A stretch of DNA of 64,000 nt, from NCBI RefSeq assembly GCF_001425385.1, contig NZ_LMQO01000004.1, forward strand, positions 124,001 through 188,000, written 5' to 3'. Below the pieces are notes generated by a model. That model was not told where the DNA came from, did no database searches, and saw only the letters and a program-made list of their open reading frames with translations. Origin of the DNA: Sphingomonas sp. Leaf407 (GTDB lineage Bacteria; Pseudomonadota; Alphaproteobacteria; Sphingomonadales; Sphingomonadaceae). Numbering within the stretch: position 1 is the first letter of the stretch; each line of letters starts with the position of its first letter. Below, in pieces: positions 17,185-26,399 of this stretch. The translations under genes were made by a program, and so were the position numbers.

Positions 17185-17706
17185 ATGATCGATCCCGCCA
17201 TAGCTGACGGGATCGCCACGGCTGGCACCCCTCGTCGCTCCGACCAGCTCGTCACCCGCCCGCGTGTCCTGCTGGTCGCATCGGCCGGCGGCCACTGGAT
17301 CGAACTGGCACGGCTGAGCGCGGCGTTCGAGGGCTGCGAATGCCAGTTCGTCAGCACCGCCGGCGGCATGGTCGCGCCGGACGACGGTGCGCCGGTGCTG
17401 CAGATCAGGGACAGCTCGCGCGACACGTTGCCCGACATGTTGCGCAGCGTTCGCGCCATTTGGAAGATCATCCGTGAGCATCGCCCCGACATCGTCGTCT
17501 CGACCGGCGCCGCACCCGGCGCGATCGCGCTCGTCCTCGCCAAGCTGCATGGCGCGCGCACCGTGTGGATCGATAGCATCGCCAATGGCGACGAACTGTC
17601 GATGTCGGGCCGGGCGGTCCTGCCCTTTGCCGATCTTCGACTGACGCAATGGGCGCATCTGACGAAGCGCTACCGTTACCTGCGATATTTCGGACAGATA
17701 TTGTGA
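17185..17706 (+). CDS. PssD/Alg14-type glycosyltransferase subunit
   Basis: The 173-residue protein matches the Alg14/PssD family, the membrane-recruiting, acceptor-binding half of a two-subunit GT-B glycosyltransferase. Visible are the N-terminal LLVASAGGHWIELARL glycine loop, DIVVSTGAAPGAIAL, and VWIDSIANGDELSMSGR. In rhizobia PssD-PssE add glucuronic acid to the lipid-linked glucose, and sphingan clusters carry an equivalent. The stop overlaps the GTG of the PssE partner. The start at 17185 is the last in-frame ATG before the conserved core; upstream starts are possible. Confidence 0.88.
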   Translation: MIDPAIADGIATAGTPRRSDQLVTRPRVLLVASAGGHWIELARLSAAFEGCECQFVSTAGGMVAPDDGAPVLQIRDSSRDTLPDMLRSVRAIWKIIREHRPDIVVSTGAAPGAIALVLAKLHGARTVWIDSIANGDELSMSGRAVLPFADLRLTQWAHLTKRYRYLRYFGQIL

Positions 17707-18224
17707 TTTTGCTGTCGGTCGGCACGCAGTTGCCGTTCGATCGCCTCGTCCGGGCCGTCGACGACTGGGCGCTCGCTGCGGCGCGTGACGATGTCGTCGG
17801 CCAGATCGGTCCGTCGAGCTACCGGCCGCAAACGATCCGCGCGTTCGACTTTCTCGACCATGGACGCTTCCGCGCGCTTCAGGCGGACTGTTCGCTGATG
17901 GTCAGCCATGCGGGCATGGGATCGATCATCACCGCGATGGAACTGGGCAAGCCGATCATCCTGCTCGCCCGCGATCATCGGCTGGGCGAACATCGCAACG
18001 CGCACCAGACGTCGACCATTCGCCACTTCGCCCAGCTTCCCGGCGTCTATGCCGCGCGCGATACCGCCGAGGTCGTGGCGCTGCTCGATCGGGCGGATAC
18101 GCTGCTTGCCCGCCCGAGTGCCAGTACCAGCGCTCCGCCCGAATTCACCGAACGGCTGGCCCACTGGCTCCATACCCCGCCTCGCCCCACCTTGTTGCAG
18201 CGGATCGCGCGGCGTCTGCGATAG
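17703..18224 (+). CDS. PssE/Alg13-type glycosyltransferase subunit
   Basis: The 173-residue protein matches the GT28 C-terminal (Alg13/PssE) half that binds the nucleotide sugar: VGTQLPFDRLV at the N-terminus, VSHAGMGSIITAMELGKP and LGEHRNAHQ are the signature segments. It begins with GTG overlapping the TGA of the PssD-like gene, so the two subunits are likely made at equal ratio. By analogy with rhizobial PssDE the pair would transfer glucuronate to a lipid-linked glucose during exopolysaccharide repeat assembly; the actual sugar is inference. Confidence 0.88.
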   Translation: MILLSVGTQLPFDRLVRAVDDWALAAARDDVVGQIGPSSYRPQTIRAFDFLDHGRFRALQADCSLMVSHAGMGSIITAMELGKPIILLARDHRLGEHRNAHQTSTIRHFAQLPGVYAARDTAEVVALLDRADTLLARPSASTSAPPEFTERLAHWLHTPPRPTLLQRIARRLR

Positions 18225-18422
18225 CGGCTGGCCACGGGCCGCTCCTTGTACAGACAAGGCAGGGCATCGCGGCGCGGGATACTGGATCAGCGGCAATATT
18301 CATACCAAGGAACAACGCGATTCCGGCCTGTTCCGCCATTTTGCGGCGGGCCGTGTTCTTGTAAATGCCCGGACGTACCGATACAGGACATATGTCGGGG
18401 CAGGTAAACAAGGCGGGTGCGC

Positions 18423-18998
18423 GTGAAGATGAAAGCGGTTTTCGGCGGCGCCATGATTCTTGCGCTGGCCGCCTGTTCGAGTTCGGAACCCCCGCCGCTG
18501 TCGAGCGGCGACCGTTACGTCGCCGATGCCAATCCCGCCGAAGCCTATCCGCTCGGTGCGGGGGACAAGATCCGGCTGACGGTGTTCAACGAACCGACCC
18601 TGTCCGGCGAGTTTTCGGTCGGCACCGACGGTCAGTTGTCGCTGCCGCTGATCGGCAACGTGCCCGCGCTCGGCAAGACCACCGGCGATGTTGCCGCGCT
18701 GGTCCAGGGCATGCTGGCGGACGGCTATCTGCGCTCGCCGCGGGTCGCCATGGAAGTCATCAACTACCGGCCGTTCTTCATTCTCGGCGAAGTCCGTGCG
18801 CCGGGCGAATATCCCTATGTCAGCGGCCTCACCGTCCTGAACGCGGTGGCGACCGCCCAGGGCTTTACCCCGCGCGCGCGCCGGTCGTGGGTCAATATCC
18901 GCCGCTTCGGTGAACAGGCCGAGCTTCGTTACGAATTGACGCCGAACCTGCGCGTCTGGCCGGGCGACACCATCCGCCTCGCCGAGCGCTATTTCTGA
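18423..18998 (+). CDS. Polysaccharide export lipoprotein (Wza/GelD-like)
   Basis: The 191-residue outer-membrane export protein has a lipobox (LALAACSSS) and two domains: the polysaccharide export domain beginning YPLGAGDKIRLTVFNEP with the FSVGTDGQLSLPLIG stretch, and a SLBB-type domain (FFILGEVRAPGEYPYVSGLTV). It would form the outer-membrane exit channel for exopolysaccharide, partnering the Wzz/kinase at 20501. GTG at 18423 is used because AAGG upstream is well spaced; ATG at 18429 or GTG at 18417 are alternatives. Members of this shorter class lack the C-terminal Wza helix. Confidence 0.9.
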   Translation: MKMKAVFGGAMILALAACSSSEPPPLSSGDRYVADANPAEAYPLGAGDKIRLTVFNEPTLSGEFSVGTDGQLSLPLIGNVPALGKTTGDVAALVQGMLADGYLRSPRVAMEVINYRPFFILGEVRAPGEYPYVSGLTVLNAVATAQGFTPRARRSWVNIRRFGEQAELRYELTPNLRVWPGDTIRLAERYF

Positions 18999-19078
18999 GC
19001 CGACGTGGCGCAAGCCGGATCGCGCGGGCCGACCGTCCCGCTCCATCGTCCGGTGACCAACCGGCGGGGAGGTGTCGC

Positions 19079-20428
19079 ATGCGCGGGGAAGTGAAGCTCG
19101 TTCCGTCGAATTCATACCGCTTGAAGCCATGGCAGCGTGCGATGTTGTCGGGTGCGATCGGCACACCGGCAGTGCTGGCGGGTGGCGCGGCACAAGCACA
19201 GTTGAACCCGTCGCTGATCCGCACCGTCGTCTTGCCCGACTTCAGCCGCGACCGGAACCAGGGCGTTACCGAGCGCGCGCGCCCCGATTTCGACGCGATC
19301 GGCGTGCAGGTCGGCTCGTTCCTCATCAACCCGCAATTGTCGGTAGCGACCGGTGCCACCAGCAACGTGCTGCTGAGCGACGCCGATCGTCGCGGGGATA
19401 TTTACACGGTTTACGAGCCGGCGTTGCGGGTCGCGTCGAACTGGTCGGTCCACCGGATCGCGCTGGATGCGGTCGGCGACATACGGCGCTACGCATCGAC
19501 ACCGGCCCGCAATCAGGACGCAGGCTATATCAATGCCCAGGGCCGGCTAGACGTCAGCCAGCAGATCACGGTCGTTGGAGAAGGACAGATCAGCCGGGTG
19601 TTCGAATCACCCTTCTCCGACGACTTGGTCGTCAACCAAACCTATTTCTCGCACTTCACGCGAAGCAGCGCGTCGATGCGCGGCATCTACGCCAGCGGGC
19701 GACTGCGCGCGACGGCAATCCTAGACCACAGTGATTACAGCTTCGCGCCGATCCGGTTCACCGATGGCCGCACAGGATCACAGTCGTTCCGCGACCGGAC
19801 GATCGATCGGGGAACGGCGATCGCGGAATATGGCGTGACGCCGACCGTCGCCTTCTACGCCCAAGCGGTGTACGACCGGACGCGCTACCCCAATCTGCTG
19901 GCAGGCAATCTTGCCAACCGCGATTCGAACGGCACGACGGTGCTCGGCGGCGTGAGCTTCGACATCGCCGGCCTGATGCGCGGTGCCGCCGGGATCGGCT
20001 ATACCTCGCGCAACTATCTCGCGGCGCGGTTCAACGATGCCAGCGGCATCTCGCTGCAGAGCCGCCTAGATTTCTTTCCGACCGAACTCACCACGGTCGG
20101 CGTATCGCTCCAGCGTCAGATCCAGGATGCGAACCTGGGCAACGGCAGCGCGTTCATCGACAACCGCATCGGCCTCAACGTCGACCATGAACTGCTTCGC
20201 AACCTGATTCTGAGCGCCAACGCCAATCGCATCCGGCGCAGCTATTTCGAGAATGACGCGCAGACCAACGTCACCCAGGCAGGCGCTTCCGCCCGGTTTC
20301 AGATGACCCGGTCGCTCAGCTTCGACCTCAACACATCTTATGGCGCAGTGGTGCCGGTCGGTGGCCTGCGCCTCGGCGTCAAGTCCACCGAATGGCGCGG
20401 GCAGGTTTCCGTACGGATACGGCGGTAA
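19079..20428 (+). CDS. Outer-membrane beta-barrel exopolysaccharide protein
   Basis: The 449-residue protein has a signal peptide ending near AAQAQ and then regularly alternating amphipathic strands, for example FLINPQLSVATGATSNVLL, WSVHRIALDAVGDIRRYAS and LSFDLNTSYGAVVPVG, as in the outer-membrane beta-barrel family found in exopolysaccharide clusters (GelF-like position). It lies between the export lipoprotein and the copolymerase/kinase, so it probably assists export across the outer membrane. GGGGAGG precedes the ATG. The exact role of this family is not established. Confidence 0.8.
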   Translation: MRGEVKLVPSNSYRLKPWQRAMLSGAIGTPAVLAGGAAQAQLNPSLIRTVVLPDFSRDRNQGVTERARPDFDAIGVQVGSFLINPQLSVATGATSNVLLSDADRRGDIYTVYEPALRVASNWSVHRIALDAVGDIRRYASTPARNQDAGYINAQGRLDVSQQITVVGEGQISRVFESPFSDDLVVNQTYFSHFTRSSASMRGIYASGRLRATAILDHSDYSFAPIRFTDGRTGSQSFRDRTIDRGTAIAEYGVTPTVAFYAQAVYDRTRYPNLLAGNLANRDSNGTTVLGGVSFDIAGLMRGAAGIGYTSRNYLAARFNDASGISLQSRLDFFPTELTTVGVSLQRQIQDANLGNGSAFIDNRIGLNVDHELLRNLILSANANRIRRSYFENDAQTNVTQAGASARFQMTRSLSFDLNTSYGAVVPVGGLRLGVKSTEWRGQVSVRIRR

Positions 20429-20500
20429 CGACGTTCCGGTTTTTATGATATGGAATGGTGCGGAACCTTTTCGGGAATCGCACGTGGGGAATGAGCCAGA

Positions 20501-22633
20501 ATGAAAGTTTCCAACGCAGCGGCCGGATATGAAACGCGGTTGGCCGACGTGGTCCGCACCGCGAAGGACGTCATCCGCCGCCGCTATCTGACGCTGGCGG
20601 CGATCACGCTTGCCGTGACGGCGATCGGTGTCTTCCTGACGCTGAGGATCACCCCGACCTATCAGGGTGTCGCGAAGATTCAGATCGATCCGTCGCGCAA
20701 CCCGCTCACCCGCAACCAGAGCGAGGCGAACGCCCAGTTGGCGAGCGAGGCGATCGAAACCGAAGTGACCAACCTCGGCTCGATGGATCTTGTCCGCACC
20801 GTCGTGCGCCGCCTGAACCTCGTGAACCATCCCCAGTTCCGCGGCATCTGGCAGGCGCGTGCCGAAAAGACCGGGCCTGTGTCCGATACGGAAAAGGTCG
20901 AAATGGTCGCCGCCGCCGTGCGCAGCGACGTCAGCGTCTCGCGCGACAAGCTGACCTATATCCTGCTCGTGCGCTACAGTTCGCCCGATGCGGACATCGC
21001 CGCCAAGGTCGCCAATGCGATGGCCACCGCCTATCTCGACAACAAGGTCGGCAGCCGTATCGGCACCGCCGAGCGCCAGTCGAAATGGTTCGAATCGCGC
21101 ATGGCCGATCTGGTGCAGGAAGTTCGTGTCGCCGACGAGCGGGTCGCGCAATATCAGGCGCAGGCCGGGATCGTGCGCGGCGCATCGAACAATTCGGGAA
21201 CGATCACCGACCAGCAGGTCGGCCCGCTCTCGGTCCAGCTCGCCAGCGCCGAATCGATCGCCGCCGAAGCACGCTCGAAACAGACCTCGGCGCAGCAACA
21301 GGTCAGCCGGGGTACGCTCGACACGGTATCCGATGTGCGCAATTCGGCGACGGTGCAGGATCTGCGCCGCCAGCGCGCGCTGTTGATGCAGGCGAGCGCC
21401 GAAATGGAAGGCCGCTACGGCAACCGCCATCCCGACTATCTGAAGGTCCGCGATCAGCTCGAAGGGCTCGACAAGCAGTTGGCCGAAGAATCGCGCCGCG
21501 TCGTCAGCTCGCTGCGCTCCGACGCCGATGCCGCCGATGCGCGTGCCGCCAGCCTGCGCTCGTCGATGCGCGCGCTGGAGGAGCGTCAGGCGAACAACGC
21601 CCGTGCCTCGGTGATCGCCGCCAGCCTGCAACGCGACGCCGACAGCAAGCATGCCGCCTATGACCGGCTGTCGCAGCTTGCGCTCGAAAGCCGTCAGGCG
21701 GCGCAGAACTCGATCGCGCAGGCGCAGATCATCGAAGCCGCGCAAACGCCGCGTGCCCCAAGCTGGCCGAACAAGCCGCTGCTGTTCATGGTGTCGTTCC
21801 TCGTCGGCCTTGCCGCCGGTATCGCGGTCATCACCACGCAGGAACTGATGGTGTCGGGGCTGCGCACCGTCGAGGAGGTCGAGGAGAAGCTGGGCGTCCC
21901 GCTGCTCGCCGCGATCCCCAACGTGCGCAAGAACACGCGGCCGGCGAACCTGCTGATCGAAAAGCCGACGTCGCAGTTCGCCGAGGCGCTACGCAACGCC
22001 CGCGCCTCTATCCTCGGTGTCCGCGAGAAGGATCGGCCGCAGATCATCGCGCTGACGTCGGCACTGCCGTCGGAAGGCAAGACCACGACGTCGCTGGGCC
22101 TGGCCCGCACGATGGCGATCAGCGGCGATCGTACGATCCTCGTCGATGCCGACGTCCGCCGTGCGATGCTGCGCAACATCCTCGACACCAGCAGCACCGG
22201 TCCGGGCATCGTCGAGGTGCTGCACGGCGAAGTCGATCTCGATCAGGCAATCCAGCCGAGCGGGGTCGAGAATCTCGACCAGATCCTCGTGCAGAAGCCG
22301 TATTTCAGCTCGGAAAACATGTTTGGCAGCGGCCAGATGCAGACGATGCTCGACGAGTTGAGCAAGCGCTACGACACGATCATTCTCGATCTTCCGCCGC
22401 TCGTCGGTCTGGCCGATGGTCGCTTCATCGCCGCGCTGGCCGATGCGGTCGTGCTGGTCATCAAGTGGGATACGACTCCGGCCGATGCGGTCATCTCGGC
22501 CGCCGACCATCTGAAGTCGGACGGTGCCAATCTGGTGGGGGCCATGTTCACCATGGTCGACCAGAGCTCGAAGGCGGCCGGTGCCTATTATTACTACACC
22601 AAGCAATATTCGTCCTACTATCAGACCACCTGA
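20501..22633 (+). CDS. Wzz-BY-kinase fusion: exopolysaccharide copolymerase and tyrosine autokinase
   Basis: The 710-residue inner-membrane protein controls chain length and export. The Wzz domain has one transmembrane helix near residues 33-52 (LAAITLAVTAIGVFLTL), a long periplasmic coiled coil with DLRRQRALLMQASAEMEGRYG, and a second helix near residue 425 (LLFMVSFLVGLAAGIAVI). The cytoplasmic BY-kinase has Walker A (LPSEGKTTTS, about 522-531), Walker A' (ILVDADVRR, about 547) and Walker B (IILDLPP, about 627), and ends in a tyrosine cluster (YYYYTKQYSSYY). In gellan clusters these are separate GelC and GelE; here they are fused. Confidence 0.94.
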   Translation: MKVSNAAAGYETRLADVVRTAKDVIRRRYLTLAAITLAVTAIGVFLTLRITPTYQGVAKIQIDPSRNPLTRNQSEANAQLASEAIETEVTNLGSMDLVRTVVRRLNLVNHPQFRGIWQARAEKTGPVSDTEKVEMVAAAVRSDVSVSRDKLTYILLVRYSSPDADIAAKVANAMATAYLDNKVGSRIGTAERQSKWFESRMADLVQEVRVADERVAQYQAQAGIVRGASNNSGTITDQQVGPLSVQLASAESIAAEARSKQTSAQQQVSRGTLDTVSDVRNSATVQDLRRQRALLMQASAEMEGRYGNRHPDYLKVRDQLEGLDKQLAEESRRVVSSLRSDADAADARAASLRSSMRALEERQANNARASVIAASLQRDADSKHAAYDRLSQLALESRQAAQNSIAQAQIIEAAQTPRAPSWPNKPLLFMVSFLVGLAAGIAVITTQELMVSGLRTVEEVEEKLGVPLLAAIPNVRKNTRPANLLIEKPTSQFAEALRNARASILGVREKDRPQIIALTSALPSEGKTTTSLGLARTMAISGDRTILVDADVRRAMLRNILDTSSTGPGIVEVLHGEVDLDQAIQPSGVENLDQILVQKPYFSSENMFGSGQMQTMLDELSKRYDTIILDLPPLVGLADGRFIAALADAVVLVIKWDTTPADAVISAADHLKSDGANLVGAMFTMVDQSSKAAGAYYYYTKQYSSYYQTT

Positions 22634-22640
22634 TCGGCGG

Positions 22641-22675
22641 TCGGGGGAGCGGGTCGACGCGGCCCCTCCCCCACC
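22641..22675 (+). terminator. Hairpin after the exopolysaccharide genes
   Basis: GGGGGAG and CTCCCCC arms enclose a GC-rich loop eight bases after the kinase stop codon. There is no T-tract, so it may stabilise the transcript end rather than act as a classical terminator. Confidence 0.4.
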
Positions 22676-22756
22676 GATGGCAAAGCAGAGCTGGCGGGCA
22701 GGCGCAGTAATGCTTGCTTTGTCCTGCGGTCCCGCGCCCCTACCTGAAGGGCGATC

Positions 22757-23668
22757 ATGACCGAATTTGCGACCCTCACCCATCTCCAGCGGCTGGAAGC
22801 CGAGAGCATCCACATCCTGCGCGAAGTCGTCGCCGAGGCCGAACGCCCGGTGATGCTCTATTCGGTCGGCAAGGATTCGGCGGTGATGCTGCACCTCGCT
22901 AAAAAAGCGTTCTTCCCCGCGCCCCCGCCCTTCCCGCTGCTGCATGTCGATACGACGTGGAAATTCCGCGCGATGTACGATCTGCGTGACAAGGCGGCAC
23001 GCGATGCCGGCATGGAGTTGCTGGTCCATCGCAACCCCGACGCGGCGGCGCGCGGCATCAATCCGTTCGACCATGGCAGCCTCCATACCGATCTGTGGAA
23101 GACCGAGGGGCTGAAGCAGGCGCTCGACCACTATGGTTTCGACGCGGCGTTCGGCGGTGCCCGACGCGACGAGGAAAAGAGCCGCGCCAAGGAACGCATC
23201 TTCTCGTTCCGCTCGGCCAATCACCGCTGGGACCCGAAGGCGCAACGCCCCGAGCTGTGGCACCTTTACAATGCGCGCAAGGCGAAGGGTGAGTCGATCC
23301 GGGTGTTCCCGTTGTCGAACTGGACCGAGCTCGACATCTGGCAATATATCCTTGCCGAGAAGATCGAGATCGTGCCGCTCTATTTCGCGGCACCCCGCCC
23401 CACCGTCGAGCGCGACGGCATGTTGCTGATGGTTGACGACGATCGGTTCCGGCTGAACCCCGGCGAAGTGCCGGTGGAACGGTCGATCCGTTTCCGCACG
23501 CTTGGCTGCTATCCGCTGACCGGCGCGGTGGAGAGCGAGGCGGCGACGCTCACGCAGGTCATTCAGGAAATGCTACTGACCACCACGTCGGAACGACAGG
23601 GCCGTGCGATCGATCGCGACGCGGGATCGGCGAGCATGGAAAAGAAGAAGCAGGAGGGGTATTTTTGA
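22757..23668 (+). CDS. cysD: Sulfate adenylyltransferase subunit 2
   Basis: CysD is the catalytic ATP-sulfurylase subunit that forms adenosine 5'-phosphosulfate. The 303-residue protein has the PP-loop [14 protein letters not shown] near residue 34, [16 protein letters not shown], and [15 protein letters not shown]. It is first in cysD-cysNC-cysQ. Its TGA overlaps the cysNC ATG (TGATG), and the AGGAGGGG ribosome site for cysNC lies inside its last codons. No regulator gene is adjacent. Confidence 0.97.
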   Translation: MTEFATLTHLQRLEAESIHILREVVAEAERPVMLYSVGKDSAVMLHLAKKAFFPAPPPFPLLHVDTTWKFRAMYDLRDKAARDAGMELLVHRNPDAAARGINPFDHGSLHTDLWKTEGLKQALDHYGFDAAFGGARRDEEKSRAKERIFSFRSANHRWDPKAQRPELWHLYNARKAKGESIRVFPLSNWTELDIWQYILAEKIEIVPLYFAAPRPTVERDGMLLMVDDDRFRLNPGEVPVERSIRFRTLGCYPLTGAVESEAATLTQVIQEMLLTTTSERQGRAIDRDAGSASMEKKKQEGYF

Positions 23669-25590
23669 TGACGACCGCCCCCGCCTATACCCCCGATGCG
23701 CTGATCGCGGCGGACATCGATGCCTATCTGGCGCAGCACCAGCGCAAGTCGCTGTTGCGCTTCATCACCTGCGGCTCGGTCGACGACGGCAAGTCGACGC
23801 TGATCGGGCGGCTGCTGTACGACAGCAAGATGATCTTCGAGGATCAGTTGGCCGCGCTGGAAAGCGATTCGAAGCGGGTCGGCACCCAGGGGCAGGAGAT
23901 CGACTTCGCGCTGCTGGTCGACGGACTTGCCGCCGAGCGCGAGCAGGGCATCACCATCGATGTCGCCTATCGCTTTTTCGCGACCGAGAAACGCAAGTTC
24001 ATCGTCGCCGATACGCCGGGCCACGAACAATATACCCGCAACATGGTGACGGGCGCATCGACCGCCGATCTGGCGGTGATCCTGATCGACGCGCGCAAGG
24101 GGGTGCTGACCCAGACCCGGCGGCACAGCTATCTGGCGCACCTGATCGGCATCCGCCATATCGTGCTGGCGGTGAATAAGATGGATCTGGTCGGCTACGA
24201 CCGGACCGTATTCGAGCGGATCGTCGCGGACTATCTCGGCTTTGCCGAATCGATCGGCATCGCCGGCTTCACCGCGATCCCGCTGTCGGGGTTCAAGGGC
24301 GACAACATCACCGGCCCGTCGATCAACACGCCATGGTATGACGGCCCGGCGCTGATCAAGCATCTGGAAAGCGTCGAGCTGGACGGCGAGGCCGCCGTGC
24401 GCAAGGGCTTCCGCCTGCCGGTGCAATGGGTGAACCGCCCCAACCTCGACTTCCGGGGCTTTGCCGGCACGATCGCCGGGGGCATGGTGCGGCCGGGCGA
24501 TGCGGTGCGGGTGCTGCCGTCGGGGCGGACCAGCCATGTCGCACGGATCGTGACGATGGACGGCGATCTGCCGCAGGCGGTCGCCGGCCAGTCGGTCACG
24601 CTGACGCTGACCGACGAGGTCGACTGTTCGCGCGGCGACGTGATCGCCGCCGCCGACACCCCGCCGCAGGTCGCCGACCAGTTCCGCACGACCATCGTCT
24701 GGATGGACGGCGAGCCGCTGCTGCCGGGCCGGGCCTATTGGCTCAAGACGGCGGCGGGCACCGTGTCGGCGACGGTACAGGCGCCGCGCCACGCGATCGA
24801 TGTCAACACGCTGGCCGAACTGTCGGTCCGCACACTCGGCCTCAACGACATCGGCGTGGCCGACGTGTTCACCGATCGCGGCATCGCCTTCGAAGCCTAT
24901 GGCGAGAATCGCGAACTAGGTGCGTTCATCCTGATCGACAAGATCAGCAACGCGACGGTCGCGGCGGGCATGATCGATTTCTGCCTGCGCCGCAGCCAGA
25001 ACGTCCATTGGCAGTCGGTCGACATCACCCGGCAGGCGCATGCCGCGCAGAAGAACCAGAGTCCGAAGGTGCTGTGGTTCACCGGCCTGTCGGGATCGGG
25101 CAAGTCGACGATCGCCAATCTGGTCGAGAAGAAGCTCCACGCGCTCGGCAAGCACAGCTTCCTGCTCGATGGTGACAATATCCGCCACGGCCTGAACCGC
25201 GATCTGGGCTTCACCGATGCCGACCGGGTCGAGAACGTCCGCCGCGTCGGCGAAGTGGCGAAGCTGATGGCCGATGCCGGGCTGATCGTGCTCACCGCGT
25301 TCATCTCGCCGTTCAGGGCCGAGCGCGATCTTGCCCGGTCGATGCTGCCGGCGGGTGAGTTCGTCGAGGTGTTCGTCGATACGCCGCTCAGCGTTGCCGA
25401 AGCGCGCGACGTGAAGGGGCTGTACGCCAAGGCGCGCAGCGGCGCGCTGGCCAACTTCACCGGCATCGACAGCCCGTACCAAGCGCCGCTCCGTCCCGAC
25501 ATCCATGTCGACACGACGCGTGAAAGCCCCGAGGCGGCGGCCGAGCGGATCGTCGAGCATGTGCTGGGCATCTGGGCGCCCACGCTGTGA
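23668..25590 (+). CDS. cysNC: Bifunctional sulfate adenylyltransferase subunit 1/APS kinase
   Basis: This 640-residue fusion joins the CysN GTPase with APS kinase CysC. The GTPase motifs are GSVDDGKST (near residue 37), [12 protein letters not shown] and NKMDLV, followed by EF-Tu-like barrels up to about residue 430. The kinase has the P-loop GLSGSGKST (about 473-481), [15 protein letters not shown], and [13 protein letters not shown]. It couples GTP hydrolysis to APS formation and then makes PAPS for sulfation or reduction. The ATG at 23668 is chosen over a TTG one codon upstream. Confidence 0.97.
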   Translation: MTTAPAYTPDALIAADIDAYLAQHQRKSLLRFITCGSVDDGKSTLIGRLLYDSKMIFEDQLAALESDSKRVGTQGQEIDFALLVDGLAAEREQGITIDVAYRFFATEKRKFIVADTPGHEQYTRNMVTGASTADLAVILIDARKGVLTQTRRHSYLAHLIGIRHIVLAVNKMDLVGYDRTVFERIVADYLGFAESIGIAGFTAIPLSGFKGDNITGPSINTPWYDGPALIKHLESVELDGEAAVRKGFRLPVQWVNRPNLDFRGFAGTIAGGMVRPGDAVRVLPSGRTSHVARIVTMDGDLPQAVAGQSVTLTLTDEVDCSRGDVIAAADTPPQVADQFRTTIVWMDGEPLLPGRAYWLKTAAGTVSATVQAPRHAIDVNTLAELSVRTLGLNDIGVADVFTDRGIAFEAYGENRELGAFILIDKISNATVAAGMIDFCLRRSQNVHWQSVDITRQAHAAQKNQSPKVLWFTGLSGSGKSTIANLVEKKLHALGKHSFLLDGDNIRHGLNRDLGFTDADRVENVRRVGEVAKLMADAGLIVLTAFISPFRAERDLARSMLPAGEFVEVFVDTPLSVAEARDVKGLYAKARSGALANFTGIDSPYQAPLRPDIHVDTTRESPEAAAERIVEHVLGIWAPTL

Positions 25591-26315
25591 GCGACGCGCT
25601 GCTCGCCAGTGCGATCGCGGCGGAAGCGGGCAAGCTGCTGCTGGCGATCCGCGCCGAAGGGGCCGAGCACGGCAAGACGCTCGGCGATCGTGGCGATCGC
25701 ATGGCGAACACGCTGATCCTCGAGCGGTTGCGTGCCGAGCGGCCGGGCGCGTTCATCCTGTCGGAGGAGTCGGCGGACGACAAGTTGCGCTGCGGATCGG
25801 CGGAGACGTGGATCGTCGACCCGCTCGACGGGACGCGCGAATATGCCGAGGGGCGTGACGACTGGGCGGTGCATGTCGCGCTGGCGGTCGAGGGACGGGC
25901 GATGACCGGCGCGGTGGCGTTGCCAGCACTCGGGCTGGTGCTGGCGACCGAGCCCGCGCCGTTCGTGCCGCCGCCCCCGCCGCGTCGGCGGATGGTCGTC
26001 AGCCGCACCCGCCCCGCCCCCGAAGCATTGGCCGTTGCCAAAGCGCTCGACGCCGCGCTGTTGCCGATGGGATCGGCCGGGGCCAAGGCGATGGCGGTGG
26101 TACGCGGCGAGGCCGACATCTACCTCCATTCGGGCGGGCAGTATGAATGGGACAGTTGCGCGCCGGTCGCGGTGGCGCTCGCCGCCGGGCTGCACGCCTC
26201 GCGCATCGACGGCACGCCGCTGCGCTACAATTGCCATGATACGTGGCTGCCCGACCTGCTGATCTGCCACCGGGGCGATGCCGACCGCATCCTCGCGCTG
26301 ATCGCCGCCGGCTGA
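25587..26315 (+). CDS. cysQ: 3'(2'),5'-bisphosphate nucleotidase
   Basis: CysQ hydrolyses PAP to AMP, relieving feedback on PAPS use. The 242-residue inositol-monophosphatase-fold protein has the metal motifs SEES and [13 protein letters not shown], and the later [16 protein letters not shown] with its conserved WD. The start is GTG at 25587, overlapping the cysNC stop. It completes a sulfate-activation operon; reductase genes are not in the window. Confidence 0.94.
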   Translation: MSDALLASAIAAEAGKLLLAIRAEGAEHGKTLGDRGDRMANTLILERLRAERPGAFILSEESADDKLRCGSAETWIVDPLDGTREYAEGRDDWAVHVALAVEGRAMTGAVALPALGLVLATEPAPFVPPPPPRRRMVVSRTRPAPEALAVAKALDAALLPMGSAGAKAMAVVRGEADIYLHSGGQYEWDSCAPVAVALAAGLHASRIDGTPLRYNCHDTWLPDLLICHRGDADRILALIAAG

Positions 26316-26399
26316 CCGCGGCGCACATTCGTACGATCGTATCCGAACGCCGCTGGACGCTGTTAACCCACCTTGATAACGTTTCGGTAAGGGGGACGT

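Noticed and set aside
16934..17188. An 84-codon frame upstream of the PssD-like gene
   Set aside because: It has no recognisable domain and lies in what is probably the promoter region of the exopolysaccharide genes.
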